Counted from the stretch's first letter, positions 33,823-44,635 are shown. The stretch is DNA of 64,000 nucleotides from Paraburkholderia kururiensis JCM 10599 = LMG 19447 (GCF_003986935.1 NZ_RJZE01000010.1:186001-250000), one strand, 5' to 3'. Made by a program: numbers and translations. The notes: generated by a model from the sequence alone, not told the origin.

Positions 33823-35598
33823 ATGACTAGGATGAGAGCCATCGACGCCGCCGTTCTGGTGCTCGAAAAGGAAGGGATCGACACTGCGTTCGGCGTGCCC
33901 GGCGCCGCCATCAACCCGCTCTACTCCGCGATGAAGAAGGCGGGCGGCATCAGCCACGTGCTCGCGCGCCATGTGGAAGGCGCTTCCCACATGGCCGAGG
34001 GCTACACGCGCGCGGCGCCCGGCAACATCGGCGTGTGCATCGGCACGTCGGGGCCCGCGGGCACGGACATGATCACGGGCCTCTATTCGGCCTCGGCGGA
34101 TTCGATTCCGATTCTCGCCATCACGGGCCAGGCGCCGCGCGCGCGGCTCTACAAGGAAGACTTCCAGGCCGTCGACATCGAATCCATCGCCAAGCCCGTC
34201 ACCAAATGGGCGGTTACGGTGCGCGAACCGGCGCTCGTGCCGCGCGTGTTCCAGCAGGCTTTTCACCTGATGCGCTCAGGCCGCCCCGGCCCGGTGCTGG
34301 TCGACCTGCCGATCGACGTGCAACTGGCCGAAATCGAGTTCGACATCGACACCTACGAACCGCTGCCCGTCTACAAGCCGCGTGCGACGCGCCATCAGAT
34401 CGAAGCCGCGCTCACGATGCTCAACGACGCCGAGCGTCCGCTGATCGTCTCGGGCGGCGGCGTCATCAACGCGGCCGCCGAAGACCTGCTCGTCGCGTTC
34501 GCCGAAACGCTGGGCGTACCGGTGATCCCCACGCTGATGTCGTGGGGCGCGATTCCCGACGACCATCCGCTCATGGCCGGCATGGTCGGTCTGCAGACCT
34601 CGCACCGCTACGGCAACGCGACGCTGCTCGCCTCGGACTTCGTGCTCGGCATCGGCAACCGTTGGGCGAACCGCCACACCGGCAGCGTCGAGGTCTATAC
34701 GAAGGGCCGCAAATTCGTGCACGTCGATATCGAACCCACGCAGATTGGCCGCGTGTTCGGGCCGGACCTCGGCATCGTGTCGGACGCGTTGGCCGCACTC
34801 GAACTCTTCGTCGACGTGGCGAAAGAATGGAAGGCGGCGGGCAAGCTCAAGGACCGCAGCGCCTGGGCCGCCGAATGTCTCGAACGCAAGCGCACGCTGC
34901 TGCGTCGCACGCATTTCGAGAACACGCCGGTGAAGCCGCAGCGCGTCTACGAGGAAATGAACCGCGTGTTCGGCCGCGACACCTGCTACGTGAGCACGAT
35001 CGGCCTCTCGCAGATTGCGGCCGCGCAATTCCTGCACGTCTTCAAGGCACGCAACTGGATCAATTGCGGCCAGGCCGGCCCGCTCGGCTGGACGATTCCC
35101 GCCGCGCTCGGCGTGCGCGCGGCAGACCCGGCCCGGCCCATCGTCGCGCTTTCCGGCGACTACGACTTCCAGTTCCTGATCGAAGAACTCGCGGTGGGCG
35201 CGCAGTTCAAGCTGCCGTACGTGCACGTCGTGGTGAACAACTCGTATCTGGGCCTGATTCGCCAGGCGCAGCGCGCGTTCGACATGGACTACTGCGTGCA
35301 GCTCGGCTTCGAGAACATCAACGCACCCGAGATGAACGGCTACGGCGTGGATCACGTTGCCGTCGCCGAAGGGCTCGGCTGCAAGGCGCTGCGCGTCTTC
35401 AAGCCCGAAGACATCGCGCCGGCCCTGCGTCGTGCGCAGTCGATGCTCGGCGAGTTCAACGTGCCCGTGATCGTCGAGGTGATGCTGGAGCGCGTGACGA
35501 ACATCTCGATGGGTACCGAAATCGATGCGATCAACGAGTTCGAAGCGCTTGCCGAAAAGCCCGAAGACGCGCCGACGTCGATCGGCGTGTTGTCCTGA
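33823..35598 (+). CDS. gcl: Glyoxylate carboligase (tartronate-semialdehyde synthase)
   Basis: A 591-aa thiamine-diphosphate/FAD enzyme that condenses two glyoxylate molecules to tartronate semialdehyde and CO2. The catalytic loop reads [15 protein letters not shown]: the Glu that activates ThDP in nearly all related enzymes is Val here, a hallmark of glyoxylate carboligase. Other signatures are [37 protein letters not shown] and the ThDP motif [16 protein letters not shown]...[11 protein letters not shown]. First gene of the gcl-hyi-glxR operon, with a strong Shine-Dalgarno AGGAGA. Confidence 0.97.
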   Translation: MTRMRAIDAAVLVLEKEGIDTAFGVPGAAINPLYSAMKKAGGISHVLARHVEGASHMAEGYTRAAPGNIGVCIGTSGPAGTDMITGLYSASADSIPILAITGQAPRARLYKEDFQAVDIESIAKPVTKWAVTVREPALVPRVFQQAFHLMRSGRPGPVLVDLPIDVQLAEIEFDIDTYEPLPVYKPRATRHQIEAALTMLNDAERPLIVSGGGVINAAAEDLLVAFAETLGVPVIPTLMSWGAIPDDHPLMAGMVGLQTSHRYGNATLLASDFVLGIGNRWANRHTGSVEVYTKGRKFVHVDIEPTQIGRVFGPDLGIVSDALAALELFVDVAKEWKAAGKLKDRSAWAAECLERKRTLLRRTHFENTPVKPQRVYEEMNRVFGRDTCYVSTIGLSQIAAAQFLHVFKARNWINCGQAGPLGWTIPAALGVRAADPARPIVALSGDYDFQFLIEELAVGAQFKLPYVHVVVNNSYLGLIRQAQRAFDMDYCVQLGFENINAPEMNGYGVDHVAVAEGLGCKALRVFKPEDIAPALRRAQSMLGEFNVPVIVEVMLERVTNISMGTEIDAINEFEALAEKPEDAPTSIGVLS

Positions 35599-35643
35599 TC
35601 CGCTTTCCTCCTGCTTTCTGACCGACCACTGGACCCACGCACC

Positions 35644-36438
35644 ATGCCCAAATTCGCAGCCAATCTCACGATGCTGTTCAATGAAGTGCCGTTCCTCGAC
35701 CGTTTTGCCGCGGCCGCGCAAGCGGGCTTCGATGCCGTCGAATTCCTGTTCCCTTACCCGTACAGCGCGGCCGAGCTCGCCGCGCGGCTCGAGCAGCACG
35801 GCCTGCGTCTCGTGCTGCACAACCTGCCGGCCGGCAACTGGGAAGCCGGCGAGCGCGGCATCGCGTGCCTGCCGCATCGCGTCGCCGAGTTCCAGGAAGG
35901 CGTGGGCCGCGCGATCGAATACGCAAAGGCGTTGCGCGTGCCGCAGCTGAACTGCCTCGTGGGCATTCCGACGCCCGACGTGGATCGCGACACCGCGCGG
36001 GCAACGATCGTCGAAAACCTGCGCTACGCCGCGGGCGAACTCAAGAAGGCGGGCATCAAGCTGCTGGTGGAACCGTGCAACAGCTACGACATTCCGGGCT
36101 TCGCGCTCAATCGTTCGGCCGAAGCGCTCGACGTGATTCGCGCAGTCGGCTCGGACAACCTGTTTCTGCAGTACGACATCTATCACATGCAGCGCATGGA
36201 AGGCGAACTCGCCGCGACCATCACGAAACACCTGCCGCAGATCGCGCACATTCAGCTAGCCGATAACCCCGGTCGCCACGAGCCGGGCACGGGCGAGATC
36301 CATTACCCGTTCCTGTTCGACCTGCTCGATTCGCTCGGCTACACCGGCTATGTGGGCTGCGAGTACAAGCCGCGCACCACCACGGTGGAAGGGCTCGGCT
36401 GGCTGCAGCGCGCCGGTCAAACGCGCGTGGCCGCCTGA
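35644..36438 (+). CDS. hyi: Hydroxypyruvate isomerase
   Basis: A 264-aa TIM-barrel metal enzyme that interconverts tartronate semialdehyde and hydroxypyruvate. Features include MPKFAANLTMLFNEVPFLDRFAAAAQAGFDAVEFLFPYPY at the start, the conserved LLVEPCNSYDIPGF and the metal-ligand rich QYDIYHMQRMEGEL and IAHIQLADNPGRHEPGTGEI. It lies 45 bases after gcl. Confidence 0.95.
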   Translation: MPKFAANLTMLFNEVPFLDRFAAAAQAGFDAVEFLFPYPYSAAELAARLEQHGLRLVLHNLPAGNWEAGERGIACLPHRVAEFQEGVGRAIEYAKALRVPQLNCLVGIPTPDVDRDTARATIVENLRYAAGELKKAGIKLLVEPCNSYDIPGFALNRSAEALDVIRAVGSDNLFLQYDIYHMQRMEGELAATITKHLPQIAHIQLADNPGRHEPGTGEIHYPFLFDLLDSLGYTGYVGCEYKPRTTTVEGLGWLQRAGQTRVAA

Positions 36439-36501
36439 GGCGGCCTTCGCACACACCTCAACGAACCCATACCGACATTCATTCATCGGAGAACGACACA
36501 C

Positions 36502-37410
36502 ATGGCAAAGATCGGATTCATCGGACTCGGCATCATGGGCGCGCACATGGCACGCAATCTCATCAAGGGCGGACACACGCTGTTCGTGAACGGTGCTTAC
36601 CCCGTGCCCGACGATCTGCGCGCGAAAACGACCGTGGTTGAAAACTCGACCGCCGTCGCGCAAGCCGCGGACATCGTGATTGCCATGGTGCCCGACACGC
36701 CGGACGTGGCGAACGTGCTCTTCGCCGACGACGGCGTCGCGAAGGGTCTTACGGCCGGCAAGCTCGTGATCGACATGAGCTCGATTTCGCCGCTCGAAAC
36801 GCAGGCCTTCGCGAAGCGCATCAACGCGCTGGGCTGCGACTATCTCGATGCCCCGGTGTCAGGCGGCGAGATCGGCGCACGCGAGGCGACGCTCACGATC
36901 ATGGTGGGCGGCCCGCAAAAAGCCTTCGATCAGGCAAAGCCGCTCTTCGACCTGATGGGTAAGAACGTCTCGCTCATCGGCGACAACGGCGCGGGGCAAA
37001 CCTGCAAGGTGGCCAACCAGATCATCGTGGCGCTCAACATCGAGGCCGTGGCCGAAGCGCTATTGTTCGCGGCGCGCTCGGGCGCAGACCCTGAGCGCGT
37101 GCGTCGTGCGCTGATGGGCGGCTTTGCGTCGTCGCGCATTCTCGAAGTGCATGGCGAGCGCATGACGAAGCGCACCTTCAACCCGGGCTTTCGCATCGAA
37201 CTGCACCAGAAGGATCTGAACCTCGCGCTCGACGGCGCGCGCAAGCTCGGCATCGCGCTGCCGCACACCGCGAGCGCGCAGCAGCTTTTCAGCGTGTGCG
37301 CCGCGAACGGCGGCAAGGGCTGGGACCATTCGGCGATGGTGCGCGCGCTCGAAATCATGGCCAACTTCGAGGTCGCGCAAGCGCCCGATGAGCAAGCCAA
37401 GGCCGCCTGA
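36502..37410 (+). CDS. glxR: 2-hydroxy-3-oxopropionate reductase (tartronate semialdehyde reductase)
   Basis: A 302-aa beta-hydroxyacid dehydrogenase that reduces tartronate semialdehyde to D-glycerate with NAD(P)H. The N-terminal Rossmann motif is GFIGLGIMGAHMARNL; the substrate motif DAPVSGGEIGAREATLTIMVGG and the catalytic lysine segment GAGQTCKVANQII are intact. It closes the glyoxylate-to-glycerate route with gcl. A glycerate kinase is not adjacent and none is seen in the window. Confidence 0.95.
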   Translation: MAKIGFIGLGIMGAHMARNLIKGGHTLFVNGAYPVPDDLRAKTTVVENSTAVAQAADIVIAMVPDTPDVANVLFADDGVAKGLTAGKLVIDMSSISPLETQAFAKRINALGCDYLDAPVSGGEIGAREATLTIMVGGPQKAFDQAKPLFDLMGKNVSLIGDNGAGQTCKVANQIIVALNIEAVAEALLFAARSGADPERVRRALMGGFASSRILEVHGERMTKRTFNPGFRIELHQKDLNLALDGARKLGIALPHTASAQQLFSVCAANGGKGWDHSAMVRALEIMANFEVAQAPDEQAKAA

Positions 37411-37724
37411 GCAAGGCTGCATGTGTTGCGCGGGCGGCGGCGTCTCGTACGTCGCCCGTCCATCGACAGACAACCGTCGCCTCAAGCGGCCGCGGTTGCA
37501 GGTGGGGCGCTCCGGCTCGTGCACGGAAGTGCGCGGGAAGGAGCCATCGGGGCCGCCCTGGGCTGAGGGCGGCCAGTGGGGTCCGCAGCGGCGCCCGGCG
37601 AAGGCGGGGAAGCCTTGGTCGGTCAGACGTCGTCGCCGGGTGTCCGGCTGTCGGATTCTTGTCGTATCGAAGTGAAGAAACGAAGCCGCCCGCCGGCGCG
37701 GATACCGTCAACGCCCGGGTGATC
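37411..37724. other. Intergenic region after glxR
   Basis: About 310 GC-rich bases between the glxR stop and the repeat array at the end of the asparaginase gene. Open frames here have no recognisable features, and I see no clear terminator or RNA. Confidence 0.5.
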
Positions 37725-37779
37725 AAGCGGCAATCAAGCGGTAATCGGGCGGTAATCGGGCCGCAATCGGGCGGCAATC
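37725..37779. repeat. Five 11-bp tandem repeats at the asparaginase stop codon
   Basis: Five head-to-tail copies of a degenerate 11-bp unit (AAGCGGCAATC, AAGCGGTAATC, GGGCGGTAATC, GGGCCGCAATC, GGGCGGCAATC). The last copy runs into the asparaginase stop codon (TGA at 37780-37778 on the minus strand), so the array sits exactly at the gene 3' end. Confidence 0.88.
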
Positions 37780-38806
37780 AGTACGTATCGAACACGCGCT
37801 GTAGCGCCGCGCTGTCAGTCGCGCCCGAGGCAAGCGCCAGCATCAGCAGTACGCGCGCCTTGTAGGGATTGAGCGTGCCTGCGCTCACGAAACCCATTGC
37901 GTCGTCGGGCGCGGCGCCGTTGCGCATGACGTGCCCGGAGCCCACGCGCGACGAACGCACCACGGCCACGCCGCGCGCCGCCGCTTCGGCTAACGCCTGC
38001 TGCAAGGTGGCGTGGATCGAGCCATTGCCCGTTCCCGCCACGACAAGGCCGCGCACGCCCGCGGCAACCAGTGCGTCGACGGCCAGGCGCGAGACGCCTG
38101 CATAGCTCGCCAGGATTTCCACCTGCGGCCACGGCGCGCCGACGGCAAACGGCGTCGCTGTCGTATGCGCGCGCACCACGCTGCGCTGGAACTCCACACG
38201 CCCGTCCTGCACCCAGCCGAGCGCGCCGATCTCGGGCGACTGGAACGCGTCCACGGCGTAGGTGCTCGTCTTCACCACGTCGCGCGCGCTGTGAATGCGG
38301 TTGTTGAAGGCGAGCAGCACGCCCTGCCCGCACGCCTTCTCGCTCGCCGCCACGGTCACGGCGTTGAGCAGATTCAGCGGACCGTCGGCCGACAACGCGG
38401 ACGACGGACGCATCGCAGCGGTCAGCACCACGGGCTTCGCACTCTTCACGGTGAGATGCAGCAGGTAGGCCGTTTCTTCGAGCGTATCGGTGCCGTGCGT
38501 GATCACGATGCCGTCCACGTCGGCGCCGGCAAGGAGCGCGTTCACGCGTTCGGCGAGCGTGGTCCAGAGCGCGGGCGCCATGTCTTTGCTGTCGATGCTC
38601 GCGAGCTGTTCGGCCTGAATGCGCGCCACCGACGAGAGCGCCGGCACCGCCGCCAGCAATTGATCGACGCCGACCACGCCGGCCTGATAGCCCGCGGTAT
38701 TGGCCGCGTCCGGCGCGGCCCCGGCGATGGTGCCGCCCGTGGCGAGCACCGCGATGCGCGGCAGCGCGCGAGCGGCCGCGGATGGGGAAGTGAGAGATGT
38801 ATTCAT
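37778..38806 (-). CDS. L-asparaginase
   Basis: A 342-aa asparaginase/glutaminase-family enzyme hydrolysing L-asparagine to aspartate and ammonia. It carries both catalytic threonine motifs: ATGGTIAGAAP near aa 25 and the HGTDTLEETAY loop near aa 105, and the nucleophile-assisting lysine region is followed by AMRPSSALSADGPLNLL. No signal peptide is present, which favours a cytoplasmic enzyme even though the motifs resemble periplasmic type II enzymes. The start at MNTSLTSPSA is chosen because an upstream start at 38944 adds Arg/Ala-rich non-family sequence. Confidence 0.92.
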   Translation of the reverse strand: MNTSLTSPSAAARALPRIAVLATGGTIAGAAPDAANTAGYQAGVVGVDQLLAAVPALSSVARIQAEQLASIDSKDMAPALWTTLAERVNALLAGADVDGIVITHGTDTLEETAYLLHLTVKSAKPVVLTAAMRPSSALSADGPLNLLNAVTVAASEKACGQGVLLAFNNRIHSARDVVKTSTYAVDAFQSPEIGALGWVQDGRVEFQRSVVRAHTTATPFAVGAPWPQVEILASYAGVSRLAVDALVAAGVRGLVVAGTGNGSIHATLQQALAEAAARGVAVVRSSRVGSGHVMRNGAAPDDAMGFVSAGTLNPYKARVLLMLALASGATDSAALQRVFDTY

Positions 38807-38968
38807 GGCCGCGATTGTAAGCGAACGCGAGCGGGCGATTCGCGGCCATAGGCGGCGCAGCGGTGCAGCAACCGAGTCACTGCAACCGCCTCGCGCGTAA
38901 CACCAGGCGCGCCAGGTGCGGCAGGCGAACCGCGCCGCCGCCATTGCACGCCCGTCAATCCGCCCGCA

Positions 38969-39895
38969 TCAGCCCGCCTCGCGCAACTGGCTCGCGATCT
39001 GCGCTTCGGTCAGATGCGGCGCGAACATCTCGATAAGCCGGTACGCGTACTGGCGCAAGAACGCGCCCTTGCGCAGGCCCACGCGCGTCGTGCTCGCCTC
39101 GAACAGGTGCTCGCTGTCGAGCGCAACGAGCCCGGTATCGCGCTTCGGGTCGTACGCCATCGCCGCCACCACGCCGATCCCCATGCCAAGCTCGACGTAG
39201 GTCTTGATCACGTCGGCGTCGATGGCGGTGAGCACCACGTCGGGCAGCGCACCCGCCTTCGCGAAGGCCTGGTCGATGTGCGAGCGGCCCGTGAAGTCCT
39301 GGTCGTAGGTGATGATCGGATACTCCGCCACCTCTTCGAGCGAGAGGTTCGGCCGGCCCACGAGCGGGTGATCCTTCGGCACCACGACGACGTGATGCCA
39401 CGAGTAGCACGGGAACGTCACGATGTCGGGAAAGCGGTCCAACGCCTCGGTGGAAATGCCGAGATCCGCCTCGCCGCTGATGATCATCTGCGCGATCTGC
39501 TGCGGACTGCCCTGGCGCAGCGCGAGATGCACCTTAGGGAACACTTCGCGGAAGCGATGCACGACCTTCGGCAGCGCATAGCGAGCCTGTGTGTGCGTGG
39601 TGGCGACAACCAGGTGGCCGCTGTCCTGGTCCGCGAACTGCCGTGCAACGCGGCGCAGGTTCTCGGCGTCGAGCAGCATCCGCTCGATCAGCTGGTGCAC
39701 CGCCTTGCCGGGCTCCGTGAGGCCCGTGAGCCGCTTGCCGCGGCGAATGAAGATGTCCACGCCGAGTTCGTCTTCCAGATCCTTGATCTGCTTCGAGACG
39801 CCCGACTGCGAGGTGTACAGCACATTGGCCACCTCGGTGAGATTCATGTTCTGGCGTACGGCCTCGCGCACGAAGCGCAATTGCTGAAAATTCAT
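38969..39895 (-). CDS. cysB: LysR-family regulator CysB
   Basis: A 308-aa LTTR with the CysB pattern: MNFQQLRFVREAVRQNMNLTEVANVLYTSQSGVSKQIKDLEDELGV (helix-turn-helix), the effector domain with VATTHTQARYALP and GEADLGISTEAL, and the closing KGAFLRQYAYRLIEMFAPHLT. CysB activates sulfur assimilation genes with O-acetylserine/N-acetylserine as inducer. It lies at the end of the sbp-cysTWA unit, 59 bases after cysA. The longer in-frame start at 40033 is rejected. Confidence 0.94.
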   Translation of the reverse strand: MNFQQLRFVREAVRQNMNLTEVANVLYTSQSGVSKQIKDLEDELGVDIFIRRGKRLTGLTEPGKAVHQLIERMLLDAENLRRVARQFADQDSGHLVVATTHTQARYALPKVVHRFREVFPKVHLALRQGSPQQIAQMIISGEADLGISTEALDRFPDIVTFPCYSWHHVVVVPKDHPLVGRPNLSLEEVAEYPIITYDQDFTGRSHIDQAFAKAGALPDVVLTAIDADVIKTYVELGMGIGVVAAMAYDPKRDTGLVALDSEHLFEASTTRVGLRKGAFLRQYAYRLIEMFAPHLTEAQIASQLREAG

Positions 39896-39954
39896 CTGTG
39901 TCTCCGGTTCTGCCAGAGTGAAATAGTAATGGGTTCGGACGGACCCGGACCGGC

Positions 39955-41013
39955 TCAAACAGCCGGAAACACGCGCAACGCGCGCGGCACGACGGTCGCG
40001 CCGTCGCCCACGGCAAGGCGCAGCTCGCGCCACGTTTCGCGGTCGAGTTCGGCTTCGAGCACGCTGCCTTCGCGTGCGGCGAGTTCCACCCGCACCGATC
40101 CGCCGAGCGGCACGACGCGCCTCACATCCACGACGATGCCGTCGGCGCGCGCGGCCCCTTGCGGATAAAGCACGAGATCGTGCGGACGTACGTACGCATA
40201 CGCGGGCCCTTCGAACGCGGCGTCGATGCCGATCGGCTGCACCGCCCCTTCCGCCACGAAACCGCCGCCGTCCACGCTGCCGCGCAGCCGGTTCGCCGCG
40301 CCCAGGAACTCGTAGACGAACGGCGTGCGCGGATGGTCGTACACCTCCTGCGGGCTGCCCACCTGCTCAACACGGCCGTGATTGAGCACGACGATGCGGT
40401 CCGCCACTTCGAGCGCCTCCTCCTGGTCGTGCGTGACGAAGAGCGTCGAGATGTGCAGATCGTCGTGCAGCCGCCGCAGCCAGCTGCGCAGCTCCTTGCG
40501 CACTTTCGCATCGAGCGCGCCGAACGGCTCGTCGAGCAGCAGCACCTTGGGCTCCACCGCAAGCGCCCGCGCCAGCGCGATGCGCTGCCGCTGACCGCCC
40601 GACAGCTCCGACGGATAGCGCTGCGCCAGCCAGTCTAGCTGCACGAGCTTCAGCAGTTCGTGCACTTTCTCGCGGATCACGGCTTCCGCAGGTCGTTCCT
40701 TGCGCGGCTTCACGCGCAGACCGAACGCGACGTTCTCGAACACCGTCATGTGCCGAAAGAGCGCGTAGTGCTGAAACACGAAGCCGACTTGCCGCTCGCG
40801 CGCGCCCACAGCCGCCACGTCCTGGCCTTGCAACACGACTTGCCCCGCGTCGGCGAATTCGAGGCCGGCAATCACGCGCAGCAACGTCGTCTTGCCGCAA
40901 CCGGAGGGCCCGAGCAGCGCGACGAGTTCGCCGGGCGGAAAGTCGAGGGAGACGTTGTCGAGCGCGGTGAAGTCGCCGAAACGCTTTTGCAGGTTGCGAA
41001 CGATGATGCCCAT
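39955..41013 (-). CDS. cysA: Sulfate/thiosulfate ABC transporter ATPase CysA
   Basis: A 352-aa ABC ATPase. Walker A is [19 protein letters not shown] (about aa 35), the signature is [16 protein letters not shown], Walker B is [20 protein letters not shown] and the switch His is [15 protein letters not shown]. The C-terminal regulatory domain of the CysA type follows. It uses ATP hydrolysis to drive the CysT-CysW channel. Its start abuts the cysW stop directly. Confidence 0.95.
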   Translation of the reverse strand: MGIIVRNLQKRFGDFTALDNVSLDFPPGELVALLGPSGCGKTTLLRVIAGLEFADAGQVVLQGQDVAAVGARERQVGFVFQHYALFRHMTVFENVAFGLRVKPRKERPAEAVIREKVHELLKLVQLDWLAQRYPSELSGGQRQRIALARALAVEPKVLLLDEPFGALDAKVRKELRSWLRRLHDDLHISTLFVTHDQEEALEVADRIVVLNHGRVEQVGSPQEVYDHPRTPFVYEFLGAANRLRGSVDGGGFVAEGAVQPIGIDAAFEGPAYAYVRPHDLVLYPQGAARADGIVVDVRRVVPLGGSVRVELAAREGSVLEAELDRETWRELRLAVGDGATVVPRALRVFPAV

Positions 41014-42051
41014 TTACTGCTCTCCATGATGAACCGGGCGCGCAAGCGCCACGCGCGGCGCGGCTGCGGTTTCTTTCGACGCGGCTCCGATGGTGCCCGC
41101 GAGCGCAGCGGCGCCGGCATGCACCGCGCCGCGCGCCGTCTCCTGCTCGGCCGACATGTGCCGCTCCGCAAGCAGCTTGAGGCCGAGCGTGACAAGCGCG
41201 AGCAACGCCAGCAGCGAAGCCACTGCGAACGCCGCCGCGAAGTTGTACTCGTTGTAGAGAATTTCCACGTGCAGCGGCATGGTGTCGGTCTGTCCGCGAA
41301 TGTGTCCCGACACCACGGAGACGGCGCCGAACTCGCCCATCGCCCGCGCGTTGCACAGAATCACGCCATACAGCAGCCCCCAGCGGATGTTCGGCAGCGT
41401 GACGCGGCGAAAGATCTGCCAGCCCGAGGCACCCAGCACGTGCGCGGCTTCTTCCTCGTCGTTGCCTTGCGCCTGCATGAGCGGAATCAGCTCGCGCGCC
41501 ACGAACGGGAACGTCACGAAGATCGTGGCGAGCACGATGCCCGGCACCGCGAAAATGATCTGCACGTCGTGGGCTTGCAGCCACGGACCGAACCAGCCTT
41601 GCGCGCCGAACATCAGCACGTAGATGAGCCCGGAAATGACGGGCGAAACCGAGAACGGCAGGTCGATCAGCGTAGTGAGCAGCGCCTTGCCCTTGAATTC
41701 GAATTTCGCGATGGCCCACGACGCCGCCAGTCCGAACGCGAGATTGAGCGGCACTGCGATGACGGCCGTGGTGAGCGTGAGGCGGATGGCGGCAAGCGCG
41801 TCCGGGTCGGCGAGCGATTCGAAGTAGACACCTACGCCCTTGCGCAGCGCCTCGTAGAAAACCGCCGCGAGCGGCACGGCGAGAAAGAGCGCGAGAAAAG
41901 CGAGCGCGACTGCGGTGAGGGTCCAGCGCACGACGCGCGATTCGGTGACGGGGTCTGGCCGACGCGCGCCCACGCCGGTCGTGCCGCCCACCTCGGTTGC
42001 GGCGCCGCCGGCGGCGCTCACGGCGGACGCCGCTCTACGGTTGCCGCTCAT
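41014..42051 (-). CDS. cysW: Sulfate ABC transporter permease CysW
   Basis: A 345-aa inner-membrane permease with six hydrophobic helices and the EAA-type loop [33 protein letters not shown] that contacts CysA. An N-terminal extension of about 45 residues rich in Ala, Gly and Thr precedes the first helix ([22 protein letters not shown]). The start overlaps the cysT stop by four bases (ATGA). Confidence 0.93.
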   Translation of the reverse strand: MSGNRRAASAVSAAGGAATEVGGTTGVGARRPDPVTESRVVRWTLTAVALAFLALFLAVPLAAVFYEALRKGVGVYFESLADPDALAAIRLTLTTAVIAVPLNLAFGLAASWAIAKFEFKGKALLTTLIDLPFSVSPVISGLIYVLMFGAQGWFGPWLQAHDVQIIFAVPGIVLATIFVTFPFVARELIPLMQAQGNDEEEAAHVLGASGWQIFRRVTLPNIRWGLLYGVILCNARAMGEFGAVSVVSGHIRGQTDTMPLHVEILYNEYNFAAAFAVASLLALLALVTLGLKLLAERHMSAEQETARGAVHAGAAALAGTIGAASKETAAAPRVALARPVHHGEQ

Positions 42052-42962
42052 TGCGCACCTCCCGTCGCGTGCGATGCAGTGCCCAGCGCCGGTATCGCGC
42101 CCGGCCCCGCCGATGCAGCCGACGCACTGCGACTCGTGCGCCGCTGCAGATACCACTGCAGCGAATTGATGAGCAGCAGCATGAGGAACGACACCACGAG
42201 CATCACGACCGCGAGCGCCGTCGCGCCGGCATAGTCGTACTGCTCGAGCTTGGTGATGATGAGCAGCGACGTGATCTCGGACTTCATCGGCACGTTGCCC
42301 GCAATGAAAATCACCGAGCCGTACTCGCCGAGCGCGCGTGCGAACGCAAGCGCAAAGCCCGTCAACAGCGCGGGGAGCACTGCGGGCAACACCACGCGCC
42401 GGAAGGTGAGCCAGCGAGAGGCGCCGAGGCACGCCGCCGCTTCCTCCTGCTCGCGCTCGAAGTCTTCGAGCACCGGCTGCACGGTGCGCACGACGAACGG
42501 CAGCCCGATGAACGTGAGCGCGACCAGCACGCCGAGCGGCGTGAACGCGATCTTGATGCCGAGCGGCGCGAGGAACTGGCCGATCCAGCCATTGCCCGCG
42601 TAAATGGCGGCAAGCGAAATGCCCGCCACCGAGGTGGGCAGCGCAAACGGCAGATCGACCACCGCATCGACGACGCGCTTCGCCGGGAACGTGTAGCGCA
42701 CGAGCACCCATGCGACGAGAAACCCGAACACGGCGTTGATCATGGCCCCGCCCAACGCGGCGAAGAATGTGAGCCGGTACGAGGCGAGCACACGCGGCGA
42801 GGTGACCGCGCGCACGAACTGCGCCCAGTCGAGCGTGGCCGTCTTGAGAAACGTGGCGGCGAGCGGGATCAGCACCACGAGGCTCAGATACGCCACCGTA
42901 ATACCGAGCGTCACGCCAAAACCGGGCAACGCCGCCGGTTTGCGGAAGGTGAACGTCGTCAT
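42048..42962 (-). CDS. cysT: Sulfate ABC transporter permease CysT (CysU)
   Basis: A 304-aa permease partner of CysW, with six membrane helices beginning [22 protein letters not shown]-like sequence after the short [11 protein letters not shown] leader, and the ATPase-contact loop [32 protein letters not shown]. It forms the sulfate channel with CysW. It follows sbp after 231 bases of GC-rich sequence that carries no recognisable gene. Confidence 0.93.
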   Translation of the reverse strand: MTTFTFRKPAALPGFGVTLGITVAYLSLVVLIPLAATFLKTATLDWAQFVRAVTSPRVLASYRLTFFAALGGAMINAVFGFLVAWVLVRYTFPAKRVVDAVVDLPFALPTSVAGISLAAIYAGNGWIGQFLAPLGIKIAFTPLGVLVALTFIGLPFVVRTVQPVLEDFEREQEEAAACLGASRWLTFRRVVLPAVLPALLTGFALAFARALGEYGSVIFIAGNVPMKSEITSLLIITKLEQYDYAGATALAVVMLVVSFLMLLLINSLQWYLQRRTSRSASAASAGPGAIPALGTASHATGGAQ

Positions 42963-43193
42963 GCCAATGCTCTGTCAGGGTTGCTTCAGGGTTACATCGA
43001 CGTCCGGTCATGCAGCCGACGAGGCCGGCCGCGCACGCGGACGATGATGCCCGCGCCCTGCTGCCGTTCCCGTCGCTGCGATCTGCCGGTCGCTTTTATC
43101 GTGATACGCGTTGGTGATGCCGCGGGACTGCTCTTCGGCGCCGCGCTGCTGTGCTGCTGTGTTGCTCCAGCCGTGCTGCTCCAGCCACCGCCG

Positions 43194-44291
43194 TTACTGG
43201 GGCTGATAGATCGAATCGAATACGCCGCCATCGGCAAAGTGCGTCTTCTGCGCGTTCGTCCAGCCGCCGAAGGTGTCGTCCACGGTATAGAGCTTCAACT
43301 TCGGAAACTTCTGCGTGAGTTCGGCGGGCACCTTCGTCGAACGCGGTCGGTAGAAGTTGCGCGCCGCAATCTCCTGACCCTCTTCGCTATAGAGGAAGTT
43401 CAGGTAGGCCTCTGCGACCTTGCGCGTACCGTGCCGATCCACGACCTTGTCCACCACCGCGACGGGCGGCTCGGCGAGGATGCTCACCGAAGGCACCACG
43501 ATCTCGAACTTCTCCGGGCCGAATTCCTTGAGCGACAGAAATGCTTCGTTTTCCCAGGCGATCAGCACGTCGCCGATGCCGCGCTGCACGAAGCTCGTCG
43601 TCGCGCCGCGGGCGCCGGAATCGAGCACGCCTGCGTTGTGATACAGCTTCGCGATGAAGTCCTTCGCCTTCTGCTCGTTGCCGCCCGGCTGGTGCAGCGC
43701 GTAGGCCCAGGCCGCCAGATAGTTCCAGCGCGCCCCGCCCGAGGTCTTCGGGTTCGGCGTGACGATCGACACGCCCGGCTTCACGAGATCGTCCCAGTCC
43801 TTGATGTGCTTCGGATTGCCCTTGCGCACGAGGAACACGATGGTCGAGGTGTACGGCGAGGCGTTGTCGGGCAGGCGCTTCTGCCAGCCCTTGTCGATGA
43901 ACCCCTTGTTCGCAATGGCGTCGATGTCGTAGGCGAGCGCGAGAGTCACGACGTCGGCCTGAAGCCCGTCGATCACCGAACGCGCCTGTGCACCCGACCC
44001 ACCGTGCGACTGCCTGAAGGTCACCGTCTCGCCGGTCTTCGCCTTCCACTCCTTCGCGAACGCCTGATTGACGTCCTGGTACAACTCGCGCGTGGGGTCG
44101 TAGGAGACGTTGAGCAGCGTGGTGTCCGCGTGCGCCGTCGTGACGGCACCCGGCGCGCCCAGCGCTGCGGCAAGTCCGAGGCCGAGTGCGGCGATCCAGT
44201 GTTTTGCCTGGCGCTTTGCCGCCTGCGCCGCCTGTGCCGCCGCCGGCCCGGAACCGCTTGCCCTGGCGAACCCCGTTGTGTGGTTTTGCAT
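43194..44291 (-). CDS. sbp: Sulfate-binding periplasmic protein
   Basis: A 365-aa ABC binding protein. A cationic N-terminus and the hydrophobic [23 protein letters not shown] form a signal peptide. The mature protein begins [17 protein letters not shown], and the sulfate-binding signature [27 protein letters not shown] is intact. The closing [14 protein letters not shown]...[11 protein letters not shown] is typical. It delivers sulfate to CysTWA, encoded downstream. It is divergent from lexA with 344 bases between the starts. Confidence 0.95.
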   Translation of the reverse strand: MQNHTTGFARASGSGPAAAQAAQAAKRQAKHWIAALGLGLAAALGAPGAVTTAHADTTLLNVSYDPTRELYQDVNQAFAKEWKAKTGETVTFRQSHGGSGAQARSVIDGLQADVVTLALAYDIDAIANKGFIDKGWQKRLPDNASPYTSTIVFLVRKGNPKHIKDWDDLVKPGVSIVTPNPKTSGGARWNYLAAWAYALHQPGGNEQKAKDFIAKLYHNAGVLDSGARGATTSFVQRGIGDVLIAWENEAFLSLKEFGPEKFEIVVPSVSILAEPPVAVVDKVVDRHGTRKVAEAYLNFLYSEEGQEIAARNFYRPRSTKVPAELTQKFPKLKLYTVDDTFGGWTNAQKTHFADGGVFDSIYQPQ

Positions 44292-44432
44292 CTGCCTGCT
44301 CCGTTTTGTGTCGTGTTGGCTTTGCGCTTGTGCCTTGCGTCTGCGCTTGTGTCGTGTCGTGGCGTGGCGGCCCGTGCGTTGCGTGGCCGGCGCTTCGAAG
44401 TGATGCGAACCAGTCTAATGAGACCCCTTCAT

Positions 44433-44446
44433 GATTAAAAATAATC
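44433..44446. promoter_or_regulatory. AT-rich palindrome upstream of sbp
   Basis: GATTA-AAAA-TAATC, a 14-bp perfect palindrome except for its A-centre, in the most AT-rich stretch of the neighbourhood (44430-44470). It lies about 140 bases upstream of the sbp start and is a plausible CysB-binding or promoter-upstream site. CysB sites are known to be AT-rich but loosely conserved. Confidence 0.4.
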
Positions 44447-44561
44447 CTTCTTCATTTTTTAATACGGAAAAGTGGTAACGACGGCGGGATGGGGCGCTCC
44501 GGCGTTTTTTCGGCTGCGATAACGGCGCAATCCGGCGTTGCGGCGAAGGCTCGCCGCGCGA

Positions 44562-44583
44562 ACTTCAAGTAACGCTTGAAAAG
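44562..44583. promoter_or_regulatory. Inverted repeat TTCAAG-N5-CTTGAA upstream of lexA
   Basis: A 17-bp inverted repeat core that overlaps the TTGAAA -35-like hexamer of lexA at 44576-44581. It could be a further operator or chance; no regulator is assigned. Confidence 0.35.
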
Positions 44584-44592
44584 TGCCGGATA

Positions 44593-44608
44593 CTGTATAA
44601 AAATACAG
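44593..44608 (+). promoter_or_regulatory. SOS box 1 (LexA operator) of lexA
   Basis: CTGT-ATAAAAAT-ACAG matches the beta/gamma-proteobacterial LexA consensus CTGT-N8-ACAG exactly. It overlaps the likely -10 element (TATAAA), so LexA binding would block RNA polymerase. Confidence 0.93.
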
Positions 44609-44612
44609 TCAC

Positions 44613-44628
44613 CTGTCTATCCATACAG
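44613..44628 (+). promoter_or_regulatory. SOS box 2 (LexA operator) of lexA
   Basis: CTGT-CTATCCAT-ACAG is a second perfect box. Its centre is 20 bases from that of box 1, about two helical turns, on the same DNA face. It ends seven bases before the lexA ATG. Confidence 0.92.
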
Positions 44629-44635
44629 TGGCGCC

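Noticed and set aside
42992-43237. 81-aa open frame between sbp and cysT
   Set aside because: Low-complexity Ser/Arg-rich sequence with no Shine-Dalgarno site or family, overlapping the end of sbp.
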